This document shows, in pieces, positions 24,518-33,834 of a stretch of DNA of 64,000 nucleotides (the stretch's first letter is position 1; every line of letters starts with the position of its first letter). Source of the DNA: Leptospira kobayashii. GTDB taxonomy: Bacteria > Spirochaetota > Leptospiria > Leptospirales > Leptospiraceae. The stretch spans positions 3,128,001-3,192,000 of the forward strand of contig NZ_AP025028.1 in assembly GCF_003114835.2 (NCBI RefSeq). Reading direction: 5' to 3'. The notes under the pieces are model-generated. The model had not been told where the DNA came from. It searched no databases and worked only from the letters and a program-made list of their open reading frames with translations. The translations under genes and the position numbers were made by a program.

Positions 24518-26743
24518 ATGAACCTAAACCGATCCATTCGATACTTCCTGATCATTGCCTTTCCAATATACATATCTTGTGCGAAGGTAATTACCCAAGA
24601 ACAGGTCGGCTTTTTAAGTTTACTCCTTAGTTCCGGCGGATCTTCCTCCGCAAACAACTCCACCGAAATACCGGTTGCCGTGGACCGCCAAACAGGAATT
24701 CAAATCAGCTCTTCCGGTTTGACAGTGACTTACGCCACACTTACTACTTTGGCAGTCAAACTTTCCGCGAAACCGACTCATGATGTAACTATTTCATTAT
24801 CCTTCGATACCACCAAACTAAAAGTAAATGGTGCAAGCGCTTCTCCCGTCAGTTTGACTTTTACGGAAAACAATTTCGATACTCTTCAAAATTTCAGCTT
24901 GGATGCTTTAAATAACGCAAACGATACATCCAGCATTTCATTAGCTACGCAAAGCACGGATACCCCGTACAATAGTTTGTCCAAATCACTTTCAGTAACC
25001 ATTCAAGTTGCCACCGCAGCCATTGTCACAAGTGTGAATACTGTTTCCATAGACGGTGGAGGAACAGGTTCCTTCGGAGTTCGACTGAATGTATTACCAA
25101 CAAATAATGTAAGCTTAACCGTGAGTTTCCCCGGAGCCAAACTTGCAGTAGACGGAGTGACTTCTTCCCATCCGGGATTGAGTTTCACTCCCGCCAACTA
25201 TTCTACTTTACAAACGGTAAACCTAAGATCCCTTTTAAACACAACTGAATCGGTTAACATCGGTTTTATTGCATTCAGTTCCGATGCGGATTATAATTCC
25301 AAGTCCAAAACCGTTTCCGCTTCGGTCACTTCCAATACAAGAAGCCTTGTTCTTTCCCCGAGTCCGGTCTCTTTAAGTATGAAGGCGGGAGAAGTTCATT
25401 CTTTTACGGTTGCACCGAGTGTAGCGCCTACTTCCGATATTACAGTCAGCTTCACTTATACGCAAAACCAGATAAATATTAAAAAGTCCGGAGATGTGAG
25501 TTATGACTCGGATGGTAGTTTTTCAATCACTTTATTAAGTGGAAGCACTACTGCACAAACCATTCAAGTTAAAGCGGTATCCAATGTCAATGTGGCAAGC
25601 GGCACAATCAATATTGCCACGACAGTTCCCGCTTCTCCGAACGGAGATATTTCCTTTAGCGGACTGACAGCAAGCGCCGGTTATTCGATTGATACGGACA
25701 ATGTCCCGGTTGCCCTCAACGGAAATATTCAAAATGGAACCCAGGCAACGACTTCCAATTCTACCACTTATTCTTTGGGAACGACAGTTGATCCTGCTAC
25801 CTCCTTTGTAATTTGCAATTTTCAAACCGCAGGATCTGATATAGTCAATGCGACCACTTGCCAGCTTAATTCTTCGGGAACCCAGGTCGAAGTGAAGAAA
25901 GGGGCATCGGGCACGAACGTAACTACCAATTATTATGTAATGGATTTCAGTTCCGGAATTTCGGTTCAAAGGGGTGCTACCGTTTTAACATCAGGAACGG
26001 CGACGACAGCCTTATCCCAAACAGTCAATACCAGCAAAGCATTTATCATATCTTATGTAAGAACGACTTCTACAGGCTCGGCCAATGACAATCGGAAACA
26101 AGTTCAGGTATCTTTTGCCGACGCAAACAATCTGAATTTTTCATGTAACGGGTGTACAGCTACAACGGTAGAGTGGCAAGTTGTGCAATGGCATTCGGCG
26201 ACAGTTCAATCGGGAACAGCTACGATAGCGGACACGGCTTCAAGCACAACGGCAAATCTAGGTTCGGCGGTGGATCTTTCCAAAACATTTTTGATCTTCA
26301 ATCATTCTTATACTCCGAACGGAGGAACAGGTCAGGAACAAAATTACTTTACCTCCGGGTCTTTCTCATCCACATCGCAACTTTCCTTCCAACGGGGATT
26401 CACCCAAGGGACGATTGCCATACAGTATTTTGCAGTGTCCGTTCCTTCCGGTTTGGTTGTGAAACCGAAAGACTTTACTCTTAGCTCTTCCGAAACCAAT
26501 ATTTGTGATGTGATCCCGGGCGGAGGTGTGACAAATTATTTAAAATCCATGATGATCACTTCCAATCGAACCGGTTCCGTTGCGGAAGACACCGCACTGG
26601 ATTCATCTTCCCTTACGTATGAATTCAGAAACTCGGGATGCGGAGCATCGGGAAATACAAATTTAAAAATCACCCGTTATAACAACGGAGACGGAACAAA
26701 TCATAGCGTATCCGGCACCTATTTCCTGTTAGAGTTCAACTGA
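24518..26743 (+). CDS. Large surface lipoprotein with beta-sandwich repeats
   Basis: The 741-residue protein has a good spirochaetal lipoprotein signal (FLIIAFPIYIS before C21). The first 370 residues hold about three similar beta-sandwich units of about 100 residues, each with a pattern like SFDTTKLKVNG ... SPVSLTFT..NF.TLQ (second unit: FPGAKLAVDG ... LSFTPANYSTLQ). The rest is Ser/Thr/Asn/Gly-rich and contains SGISVQRGATVL and a YFAVSVPSGLVV strand typical of extracellular beta-helix/jelly-roll modules. Predicted outer-surface location; ligand unknown. Confidence 0.72.
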   Translation: MNLNRSIRYFLIIAFPIYISCAKVITQEQVGFLSLLLSSGGSSSANNSTEIPVAVDRQTGIQISSSGLTVTYATLTTLAVKLSAKPTHDVTISLSFDTTKLKVNGASASPVSLTFTENNFDTLQNFSLDALNNANDTSSISLATQSTDTPYNSLSKSLSVTIQVATAAIVTSVNTVSIDGGGTGSFGVRLNVLPTNNVSLTVSFPGAKLAVDGVTSSHPGLSFTPANYSTLQTVNLRSLLNTTESVNIGFIAFSSDADYNSKSKTVSASVTSNTRSLVLSPSPVSLSMKAGEVHSFTVAPSVAPTSDITVSFTYTQNQINIKKSGDVSYDSDGSFSITLLSGSTTAQTIQVKAVSNVNVASGTINIATTVPASPNGDISFSGLTASAGYSIDTDNVPVALNGNIQNGTQATTSNSTTYSLGTTVDPATSFVICNFQTAGSDIVNATTCQLNSSGTQVEVKKGASGTNVTTNYYVMDFSSGISVQRGATVLTSGTATTALSQTVNTSKAFIISYVRTTSTGSANDNRKQVQVSFADANNLNFSCNGCTATTVEWQVVQWHSATVQSGTATIADTASSTTANLGSAVDLSKTFLIFNHSYTPNGGTGQEQNYFTSGSFSSTSQLSFQRGFTQGTIAIQYFAVSVPSGLVVKPKDFTLSSSETNICDVIPGGGVTNYLKSMMITSNRTGSVAEDTALDSSSLTYEFRNSGCGASGNTNLKITRYNNGDGTNHSVSGTYFLLEFN

Positions 26744-26838
26744 ATTTCAACAAATCAGCCTTTTTTGTTTTGGTTAAAAAAATCCGAAGCCGCCTAATTT
26801 TTCAGTGATTTAAGATCAAAATCAGTTAAACTCTATTT

Positions 26839-28110
26839 GTGATCCAAACCATCGTACATTCCATCGCAGGCAAAACAGTCCAGTTTACCCATAATTCCAC
26901 AGAGTCTTTACTCAAAGGCATCAAAGTATTAGTGAAGGGAACTTTGCAAAATACAGGCGCCGGTTTGGATTTGCTTTCCAATGCATTTCTTTACAAAGAA
27001 GACTGGAGGGAAGCACTCAAAAAAGCAGGTGTCGTTCTTAAGGAAACAGGAGACCACACTACGGAAACGATGGAAAAGGCGATTCACTCCACAAATGTCG
27101 CTTTCGAGAAAGCTTCGTTCGCCGTGGATGCGGCAGGAAGACAAGGGAACCAAATGGTTTTCGACAACCGGGTGATCTCAAGTATTATAGGAAGTTCTCA
27201 CGACCAAAAGATCATACTCACCAAAATAGAGATGAGTTTCAGAGATATAGGAAAAGATATTTCCGTGTCGGAAGCAGCGCAATCCTTCAGGGAATCGGGA
27301 CAAAAAGAATCCGTTCTGTTTCTACCGGGACTATTTACGGATGAGACAGTCTGGTTGGAAAAATGGATTCCTTATAAAAAAAGAAAAGTCCGCTCTTTGG
27401 GAATCTCCACGGAACTATCCAAAAAAAACATCCACCCGCTTTACATTCGTTATAATCATGGAATGCCCATTCATGAGAATGGAAAAAAATTAATGAATTT
27501 GCTGGATACATTTTTCACAGAGTGCCCGGAAGCGAGACCTCATATAGTAGCTTACAGTCTGGGCAGTTTGGTATTGAGAAGTTGTTTATATCATGCTAAA
27601 GAAGAAAACAAACCTTGGATCGAAAATTTTCAAAAAGTAATATCCATATCATCACCAAACAGAGGTTCGTATTTAGAAAAACTGGGATTCTGGTTGGGCC
27701 TGATTTTGGAAAAAAGCCCGAACGCCGCCTTGAAAATCATAGGAATGATCGGGAATTTGCGCAGTGATGCCATCAAAGACCTTTCCTTTGGCTTAATCCG
27801 TAGAGAACAAAAATCCTTTTGGGCTCCCATTTCGCAATACTTTCAGGAAACATATTTCGGTGAGTTGGATGAAGTCGATGCCTATGAAGCCTACTCACTT
27901 GTCGATACGATCGAAAATCCGATTCAAAATTTTTTAGGGGACGGAATCGTGGAAAAACAAAGTCTTCGTTATCTTTCGGACAAAGTGTACTCCAAGAAAT
28001 TGAATCCGTCACTCAGAACACTGGAAATAGAAAAGGCGAATCATTTCACCATTTTAAATTCAAAAAAATTATTCTTATGGTTGGATGAAATTTTTTCGGA
28101 ATCTAAATAA
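26839..28110 (+). CDS. Alpha/beta hydrolase (PGAP1/lipase-like)
   Basis: In this 423-residue protein the first 150 residues form helices of uncertain function, followed by an alpha/beta-hydrolase core. The core has a LFLPGLFTDETVW oxyanion strand, nucleophile elbow HIVAYSLGSLVLRS (S in AYSLG, an A-x-S-x-G variant), an Asp near FLGDGIVEKQS and a late His in KANHFTILN. It has no signal peptide, so a cytosolic or membrane-surface esterase/lipase is likely. The start is GTG at 26839 with weak ribosome-binding context. Confidence 0.75.
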   Translation: MIQTIVHSIAGKTVQFTHNSTESLLKGIKVLVKGTLQNTGAGLDLLSNAFLYKEDWREALKKAGVVLKETGDHTTETMEKAIHSTNVAFEKASFAVDAAGRQGNQMVFDNRVISSIIGSSHDQKIILTKIEMSFRDIGKDISVSEAAQSFRESGQKESVLFLPGLFTDETVWLEKWIPYKKRKVRSLGISTELSKKNIHPLYIRYNHGMPIHENGKKLMNLLDTFFTECPEARPHIVAYSLGSLVLRSCLYHAKEENKPWIENFQKVISISSPNRGSYLEKLGFWLGLILEKSPNAALKIIGMIGNLRSDAIKDLSFGLIRREQKSFWAPISQYFQETYFGELDEVDAYEAYSLVDTIENPIQNFLGDGIVEKQSLRYLSDKVYSKKLNPSLRTLEIEKANHFTILNSKKLFLWLDEIFSESK

Positions 28111-28154
28111 AGAAACCGATATGAAATAATGAAATGCCTCCGACACTTAATATT

Positions 28155-30137
28155 TCAGAACAAATACTGATAAGAAAAAAGAAATTCATCATATGACCTC
28201 TGCGAATTGACTTCAATTCGCAATTCATGGTTCTTTGTGATCGAATAACGTATCTTTGCCGTATTTGCAAAATTGGCTGCTTCACGACTCGCTTGAAAAT
28301 AATAATAACTACCCGCCAATTGCAGCTTCCAATCTCCCATCTCCCATAAATAATTCAACATAAGCTCCGGACCGTATCTGAGTCCATTTTGAAAAATAGC
28401 AGCCCCTTGCGCCTTCCCTCCCACCAATACGGAAAATGTGGAAGATGGATTGAAATTCTTAAATTCATTCTGAAAAGAATAACCGACAAGCCCTTCCAAA
28501 TTCCCTGCTTGCTTGCGAACGGTATCATTTTCCCGGATCGGATCTTTTTCTTTGTACAAAACAGTATCCCAACCGACATCGAAAAGATACGATAAATGTT
28601 TTGATAAAGGATTATAAGGAGAAAGGGAAACAACGCGAAGTAAACTCATCGAAGTGAGTTCCAAAGGTTTGGATTCGTATTTCCGAATGGTTCCGTTAAA
28701 AAATTGTAATTCCGAATTGGGAGAATGCCCTCTGCTTGCATTCATTAAATCATGATAGGCAACTCTGTATTGGAACTGTGAGAACGTTCCCAAATTTGAA
28801 GTTCCCAAGGATACACCCACCCGACTTAAAGAATGTGAAAATTCGGGAGGAGTGGAAACGAAAATGGATTCGTTAATCGAATATGTATCCGTCAATTTAC
28901 TTCTGTAATGAAGGGTCGGTTCATAGAGAGGATCTTCCTCTTCTTTTTTAGATCTGGTTTGTTTGTAGCGATACGCTTCCAGAATCGCATCAATCACCAA
29001 TGATTTTCGAATTTCCTTTCCTTCCAAATCCCGATAGCTTATCTTACCGGATAATAAATTCCAAAAGCATTCTTTCTCAGTATCGGTCATTGCAACTAAC
29101 TTTTGTTTAATCTTTGAATACATGGACGGTCTGTAAAAAGACTCTATTACCAAATCCTTTTCGTTCAGATACAATTTGATCGTATCCGCAGGCGATACCA
29201 AATTTCCCGCCTTTGAAGACAAATACAGGTTTGTTCCCGAAACATCCAATATTCCCAAAAGATGATAGGAACAATTCTCGGAGAGAAAGAAGTAATCGAA
29301 ATGACTTCTTCTCATTTCCCAAAGATGACGGAGAAATCGAGCACGTTCTTCTTCATTCAGGTTTAATTTGTATTCCCATAGATCACGGTTTTCCAAATCG
29401 TTATACTCGTTTACCTTTAGATAATAGGGAAAGATGGAAAACGTTCCCGGGAACTTCCCCGTTAGACCGCCAAACATGTAATAAATGACATTCGCATCTC
29501 CGGTATTTGCGGCAAACCCCACTCCATAGTCCAATAGCTCGGAACTTTCGTTGAGGCGGGAATCCACTTTGATCAAAGTATGACCGAACATGGAGGCAGG
29601 TGATTGCATATAATAAGAAGAAAATACAATCCGTAGGCCTTGTCCCCCGAGTGATTGTTTCCAGGTTTCAAAACGCAAACATTTCCTTTCTTTCAGAATT
29701 CTCGGATCAAAATCCAATTGTTTCTTCAACCAATCGTATCTCTCCGGAAAAGAACATTGCGGGTGTAAAATCTCTTCGGAATCGGAACTTTCGTCCGCAA
29801 AAAAACTCCGGAGAGTGGCGAAGAGTTCTTTCTTGGGATCTTCTTTTCCCTTCTTTGAAAGAAAATAATATTCCGAATCCACTTCACTGACAAACGAGCC
29901 GAAGATATTTTTTTTATATCGAAGTAAGTTCTTCCAATGTTTTTCTTCATAAATATTCCGGTTTTCAATTTGAATCAATAAAACGGAAAGATAATCTTTT
30001 TCTTTCGCATCCGAAGGAGAAAAATCATCGTAATGAATCGGTTTCTCTTTAACAGTTTGATCTTTGGAAATAAGAAAGCAAGGAAAGCTAACTTTGATTA
30101 GAATAAGAAAGGAAAATAAAATTTTTCTATAAGACAT
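28155..30137 (-). CDS. DUF4105 (Lnb-type) exported protein
   Basis: The 660-residue protein has a signal peptide (ILFSFLILIKVSFPCFLIS). A DUF4105 domain (about 150-330) follows, with SPASMFGHTLIKVD and ENCSYHLLGILD, whose His and Cys suit a papain/NlpC-like thiol catalytic pair. The C-terminal 250 residues look like beta-strands, perhaps a barrel, ending in a Phe residue. Members of this family include Lnb-type enzymes implicated in lipoprotein N-acylation; that role is not proven here. It is convergent with the hydrolase gene. Confidence 0.72.
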   Translation of the reverse strand: MSYRKILFSFLILIKVSFPCFLISKDQTVKEKPIHYDDFSPSDAKEKDYLSVLLIQIENRNIYEEKHWKNLLRYKKNIFGSFVSEVDSEYYFLSKKGKEDPKKELFATLRSFFADESSDSEEILHPQCSFPERYDWLKKQLDFDPRILKERKCLRFETWKQSLGGQGLRIVFSSYYMQSPASMFGHTLIKVDSRLNESSELLDYGVGFAANTGDANVIYYMFGGLTGKFPGTFSIFPYYLKVNEYNDLENRDLWEYKLNLNEEERARFLRHLWEMRRSHFDYFFLSENCSYHLLGILDVSGTNLYLSSKAGNLVSPADTIKLYLNEKDLVIESFYRPSMYSKIKQKLVAMTDTEKECFWNLLSGKISYRDLEGKEIRKSLVIDAILEAYRYKQTRSKKEEEDPLYEPTLHYRSKLTDTYSINESIFVSTPPEFSHSLSRVGVSLGTSNLGTFSQFQYRVAYHDLMNASRGHSPNSELQFFNGTIRKYESKPLELTSMSLLRVVSLSPYNPLSKHLSYLFDVGWDTVLYKEKDPIRENDTVRKQAGNLEGLVGYSFQNEFKNFNPSSTFSVLVGGKAQGAAIFQNGLRYGPELMLNYLWEMGDWKLQLAGSYYYFQASREAANFANTAKIRYSITKNHELRIEVNSQRSYDEFLFSYQYLF

Positions 30138-30165
30138 ATCCGTTTATAGAAAATGAAATACGCAA

Positions 30166-31113
30166 TTACCCTGCCAAAGCCTGCAAATGTACATTCACCG
30201 ACTCTGCCAAAGCGGTAAAATCATATCCTCCTTCCAAAAAGGAGAGAACTCTTCCTTTTGCATACAATTTGGCTTCTTCCAAAATCTTAAAAGTAAATGT
30301 CTCAAACGATGAAGTAGTCAATTGCATTCCACCCAAAGGATCATTCTTATGAGCATCGAATCCAGCGGAAATCAAAACGAATTCCGGTTGAAACGATTCC
30401 ATCTCTTTTTGTAAACCCGGCCAAAGTTTCAGATAATCATACTCTTCCGAACTTCTGGGAAGAGGAAAGTTGAGGGTAAAACCTTTTCCTTTTCCCGATC
30501 CTCTTTCCTGTCCCGCTCCGGTTCCCGGATAAAAAGGGTATTGATGAAAAGATATAAAATATACGGAGTCATCTTCGTAAAACTGATGTTGTGTGCCATT
30601 TCCATGATGCACATCCCAATCCAAAATCAAAATCCGTTTGATTCCTTTCGACTGAAGGTATTTGGCAGTGATTGCCACATTATTGAAAAAACAAAATCCC
30701 ATGGCATGAGTAGACTCGGCGTGATGACCGGGAGGGCGAACCAAAGCGAATCCGTTTTGAATTTCACTCGCAAGTATACGATCCGCCAAATGGATTCCTG
30801 CACCCGCGGCAAGAGTTGCTGCCCGATAGGAGACGGAAGAAAACGGAGTATCCGCATCAAAATAACCGAACGAATGTGTGGCGGAAGCATCTTCAAAAGA
30901 ACGAATATAATTCAAATCATGAATCATACCGATTTGTTCCGGTGTTGCCCCGGTTATTTCTTTTTGCCAGACAAATTTATCTGAAGAAAGATTTTGCAAT
31001 TTCGCTAAAATGGATTCCAACCTACCTTTTGTTTCCGGATGACCGATTCCGGTATCATGTTTTAAAAATTCATCACAAAAGGCGATCGCTGTTTTAGCTC
31101 GTAAATCGGTCAT
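30166..31113 (-). CDS. Histone deacetylase family (class II-like) deacetylase
   Basis: The 315-residue arginase-fold zinc enzyme removes acetyl or other acyl groups from amines. Active-site residues are all visible: H130-H131 (RPPGHHAES), zinc ligands D167 and H169 (LDWDVHHGNG) and D253 (AGFDAHKNDPLGG), and the transition-state Tyr in LEGGYD. It is full length and cytosolic. The natural substrate could be acetyl-lysine proteins, polyamines or acetoin-pathway proteins. It starts 4 nt inside the 3' end of the 31110 gene, an operon. Confidence 0.9.
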   Translation of the reverse strand: MTDLRAKTAIAFCDEFLKHDTGIGHPETKGRLESILAKLQNLSSDKFVWQKEITGATPEQIGMIHDLNYIRSFEDASATHSFGYFDADTPFSSVSYRAATLAAGAGIHLADRILASEIQNGFALVRPPGHHAESTHAMGFCFFNNVAITAKYLQSKGIKRILILDWDVHHGNGTQHQFYEDDSVYFISFHQYPFYPGTGAGQERGSGKGKGFTLNFPLPRSSEEYDYLKLWPGLQKEMESFQPEFVLISAGFDAHKNDPLGGMQLTTSSFETFTFKILEEAKLYAKGRVLSFLEGGYDFTALAESVNVHLQALAG

Positions 31114-31673
31114 TGAAATAACATAAACCTTTCAATATAAACGATCATCTCTACAATCTCCAAAAAGAGTTTGTCCAACTGAGCGGTAATACTCGATCTT
31201 TCATCAGGAGTGATCTCTTTATCGGCAATAGCACTTCCGTAAATCGCCAGGAATTTTTTGATTTCATCCGAAAGAGTCACGTTAAACCATTCTTTAAAGT
31301 TACGATTTCTGATTTGATAATCAGACAACATAACACCTGTAAACTGCCATAAGGATTTTTCCACAAACTTAAGTTCCAGTTTGAATTTTCCTTCCGACTT
31401 TTCGATTGAAACTCTATCCTGGGAAGGTGCAAAATCAATCCGACGAAGCATCACTACGAAGATCAAAACCTCTTCCAGTCCTTCGACCAGTTCCTTTTTT
31501 TCCAAACCGGTGACTTTCCCGTCATCCCCCAAATGAGAAAGATAAAGATTTCCCACTTTTTTGAAAGAACCGGTCAGCTCGAGCAACCTGTCTTTCAAAC
31601 GTTCCGGGATCGAAAGATCCTCTGAAAAACGTCCAAAAGACTTCAATTCATAATCCTTAGAAATCTCGATCAT
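31110..31673 (-). CDS. Conserved-looking helical protein, unknown function
   Basis: The 187-residue protein is mostly alpha-helical, with no signal peptide or membrane segment. A central LGDDGKVTGLEKKELVEG stretch and a C-terminal AIADKEITPDERSSI stretch each look like a TerB/EF-hand-like acidic loop between helices (DDGKVTGLEKKEL, DKEITPDERSSI). It overlaps the deacetylase gene by 4 nt, suggesting joint expression. I do not recognise the family. Confidence 0.55.
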   Translation of the reverse strand: MIEISKDYELKSFGRFSEDLSIPERLKDRLLELTGSFKKVGNLYLSHLGDDGKVTGLEKKELVEGLEEVLIFVVMLRRIDFAPSQDRVSIEKSEGKFKLELKFVEKSLWQFTGVMLSDYQIRNRNFKEWFNVTLSDEIKKFLAIYGSAIADKEITPDERSSITAQLDKLFLEIVEMIVYIERFMLFQ

Positions 31674-31772
31674 ATTTGCCTGCTGTATAAAATCTTCGAA
31701 ACTTTTTCATCCGGTCATTCGATTCGATTGAATTTCCAATTCCATTCTTAAAACTGACTAAAAAAACAGCCA

Positions 31773-32738
31773 ATGAAATTTCTGACTCCCATATTACTAG
31801 TATTCACTTCCATCCTAGTCAATTTTTGTTCTACGATTGGATCACAAGACGCCAAAAAAGCAAAGTCCTATTCCGGAGAAGCACCTCCGTTTATCGAAGG
31901 ATTGTATATTAATACAAAAACCATTCGTGATAAAAAGTTTTGGAATGTACTTTTTACAACCATGCAGGAAAGGGGAATGAATGCTGCGGTCCTGGACATT
32001 CAACCGGTTGCCCCTACCAAAGATCAGGTTGATGACCTGAAGTCACGGGGGATCTATCCGATTGCACGCGTGGTGAATTTCGAAGGAGGACTGCTTGAAA
32101 AATCCCCTTCACCGAGTCTGATGTTATCCATCCAAAAAGCAATTCGCACAGCTTGCCTTGCAGGATTCAAAGAGATTCAATTGGATTACATTCGTTATGC
32201 GGACGGTGGAACGAAATTCAGTATGAGCTATGAAAAAAGATATGAAAGTATTCTTTCCATCATCTCCGATCATAAGGAAAAAACCAAAGACGTTTGCGGC
32301 TCGGACGTAACCTGGAGTGCTGATATTTTCGGAAGAGTGCCTTTCATAGAAAACGACGTGATCGGCCAAAAGGTCGAGCCGTTCAGCGAAAAATTGGACG
32401 CACTCTACCCTATGCTCTACCCTTCTCATTTTTACGGGCTGACGAAAAGAGTCGCCGATCCTTACGGAACGATCAAAGACGGATTGGATCTTACTATGGA
32501 AAGAGCCAAAGAAGGAACCCGTGCAATCGCATGGGTGCAAGGATTTAGGATGATGATAGGGCCGAGCAGACTTTCCTATCAAGATTATATCAAGGTGCAG
32601 ATGTTAGGTGCAAAAGATTCTGGAGGTAACGGATTTATCGTATGGAATGCCGGCAATGATTATGCCGACACACTGGAAGCTTACGAAGAATATAAAAAAG
32701 AAAAAGATTTGGATAGATCCAAACCTTCCGCTCCTTAA
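31773..32738 (+). CDS. DUF4015-like putative glycoside hydrolase lipoprotein
   Basis: The 321-residue protein has a lipoprotein signal (VFTSILVNFC, Cys near 19). Its TIM-barrel-like body matches the DUF4015 putative glycoside hydrolases: GLYINTKTIRDKKFW, NAAVLDIQPVAP, the IQLDYIRYADGG motif, VTWSADIFG and a late FIVWNAGNDY strand. LDYIRY is the family hallmark and probably contains an active-site Asp. Envelope location, carbohydrate substrate unknown. Its 3' end overlaps the convergent foldase gene by 4 nt. Confidence 0.75.
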   Translation: MKFLTPILLVFTSILVNFCSTIGSQDAKKAKSYSGEAPPFIEGLYINTKTIRDKKFWNVLFTTMQERGMNAAVLDIQPVAPTKDQVDDLKSRGIYPIARVVNFEGGLLEKSPSPSLMLSIQKAIRTACLAGFKEIQLDYIRYADGGTKFSMSYEKRYESILSIISDHKEKTKDVCGSDVTWSADIFGRVPFIENDVIGQKVEPFSEKLDALYPMLYPSHFYGLTKRVADPYGTIKDGLDLTMERAKEGTRAIAWVQGFRMMIGPSRLSYQDYIKVQMLGAKDSGGNGFIVWNAGNDYADTLEAYEEYKKEKDLDRSKPSAP

Positions 32739-33763
32739 TTTCCGGTTTCTTTTTCCAATTGAGCACGGCGGGCATATGCGTCCGCCTCCTCTTCACCCAA
32801 AATTTTCACTCTGAGTTCTTTTAATTTTTTTTCCTTTTCGGAAGCACTTAAGCTGGAGTTCTGAGATAAAAATTCTTTTTCTTGTTTTTCGTAATCAGAG
32901 ATTTTATGTTTTTCATCCGATTCTTCTTTACGAACTTTTGCCATGGCAGCAGCTCTTTCTTTTCCAAAGTATTTGGTCTCGAGAGTTGCTAATTTTTTTT
33001 CCTTTTCTTCGGCATTTAGTCCTGCGAACTCTTTTTCTCTCAACTCGATCTCTGTTTGATAATGATCGAACTTGTCTTCTCTGCCGACTACCGACTCATA
33101 ATAAGATCCGTAAGTTTTCTTTTTGAGATCTTGATATTTGCGAACCCGATCTTCAGGACTCATGTTTTTGGAAGAAACGATAAAATTTCTGGAACCTTCC
33201 ATAAACTGAACCTGTGCTTCTTCCATTCCGAAAATCAATTCTTCTTTTTCATCACCTAATACTTGCTTTCTCTTCGCCTTCAGAATTTCGTATTTATCTT
33301 CGAAACTGGTACTTGCGGGGATTTCCAATTGGTGAATTGCGGTTTCGTATTTAAAATAACTCTCGAACAGGTCTTTTATTTTTTCCTTATCAGGACTTTC
33401 ATAATTAGCATCTATATAAGCAAGCAAGGTAGCATTGCATTGCTCCGCTTTATAACTGGGATCACATTTGCGTCTGAGTGCCCAAATTTCCCAAACAAAG
33501 TTGATTTTTCCGGATTGGAGATCTCCCACCAGTTCCAAGTAACTTTTTTTCTCTTCATCCCGAAATGGAGAAAGCGCCTCATCCCAAAACTGAGAAGAGC
33601 TTCCCAACGGATTCAAGTTCGGATCGGAACTACCGTCCGGACTTCCGGATTCCGTATAACTAGAGTTATCCTTTGAGTTACCGAGTTTTTTACTTAAGAA
33701 AAAAACAGAAATGACTACGACTAGCGCGAGACCACTGATGATGAAAATATTTTTTTTATCCAT
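32735..33763 (-). CDS. Lipase-specific foldase (Lif)
   Basis: The 342-residue steric chaperone has an N-terminal membrane anchor (IFIISGLALVVVISVFFL) and a low-complexity Ser/Gly/Asp linker. A helical Lif domain follows with typical pieces (GSRNFIVSS, LETKYFGKERAAAMAKVRKEE, LRVKILGEEEADAYARRAQLE). The canonical Lif motif (R-x-x-F-D-Y-F/Y-L-S) is diverged, the nearest match being KDLFESYFKYE. It folds secreted class I lipases in the periplasm. AAAGGA precedes the ATG; an intrinsic terminator lies between it and the upstream lipase, so expression needs readthrough. Confidence 0.85.
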   Translation of the reverse strand: MDKKNIFIISGLALVVVISVFFLSKKLGNSKDNSSYTESGSPDGSSDPNLNPLGSSSQFWDEALSPFRDEEKKSYLELVGDLQSGKINFVWEIWALRRKCDPSYKAEQCNATLLAYIDANYESPDKEKIKDLFESYFKYETAIHQLEIPASTSFEDKYEILKAKRKQVLGDEKEELIFGMEEAQVQFMEGSRNFIVSSKNMSPEDRVRKYQDLKKKTYGSYYESVVGREDKFDHYQTEIELREKEFAGLNAEEKEKKLATLETKYFGKERAAAMAKVRKEESDEKHKISDYEKQEKEFLSQNSSLSASEKEKKLKELRVKILGEEEADAYARRAQLEKETGN

Positions 33764-33778
33764 ATATCCTTTCTAAAT

Positions 33779-33808
33779 AAAAAAGGTCATGCTCTGCAGC
33801 ACAACCTT
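33779..33808 (-). terminator. Intrinsic terminator between lipase 1 and foldase
   Basis: The minus strand reads AAGGTTGTGCT-GCAG-AGCATGACCTT followed by TTTT: an 11-bp stem (two G-U pairs), tetraloop and U-run. It lies 27 nt after the lipase stop and about 16 nt before the foldase ATG. Confidence 0.75.
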
Positions 33809-33834
33809 CTTTCTAATTCGTTTTTTATAAATGA

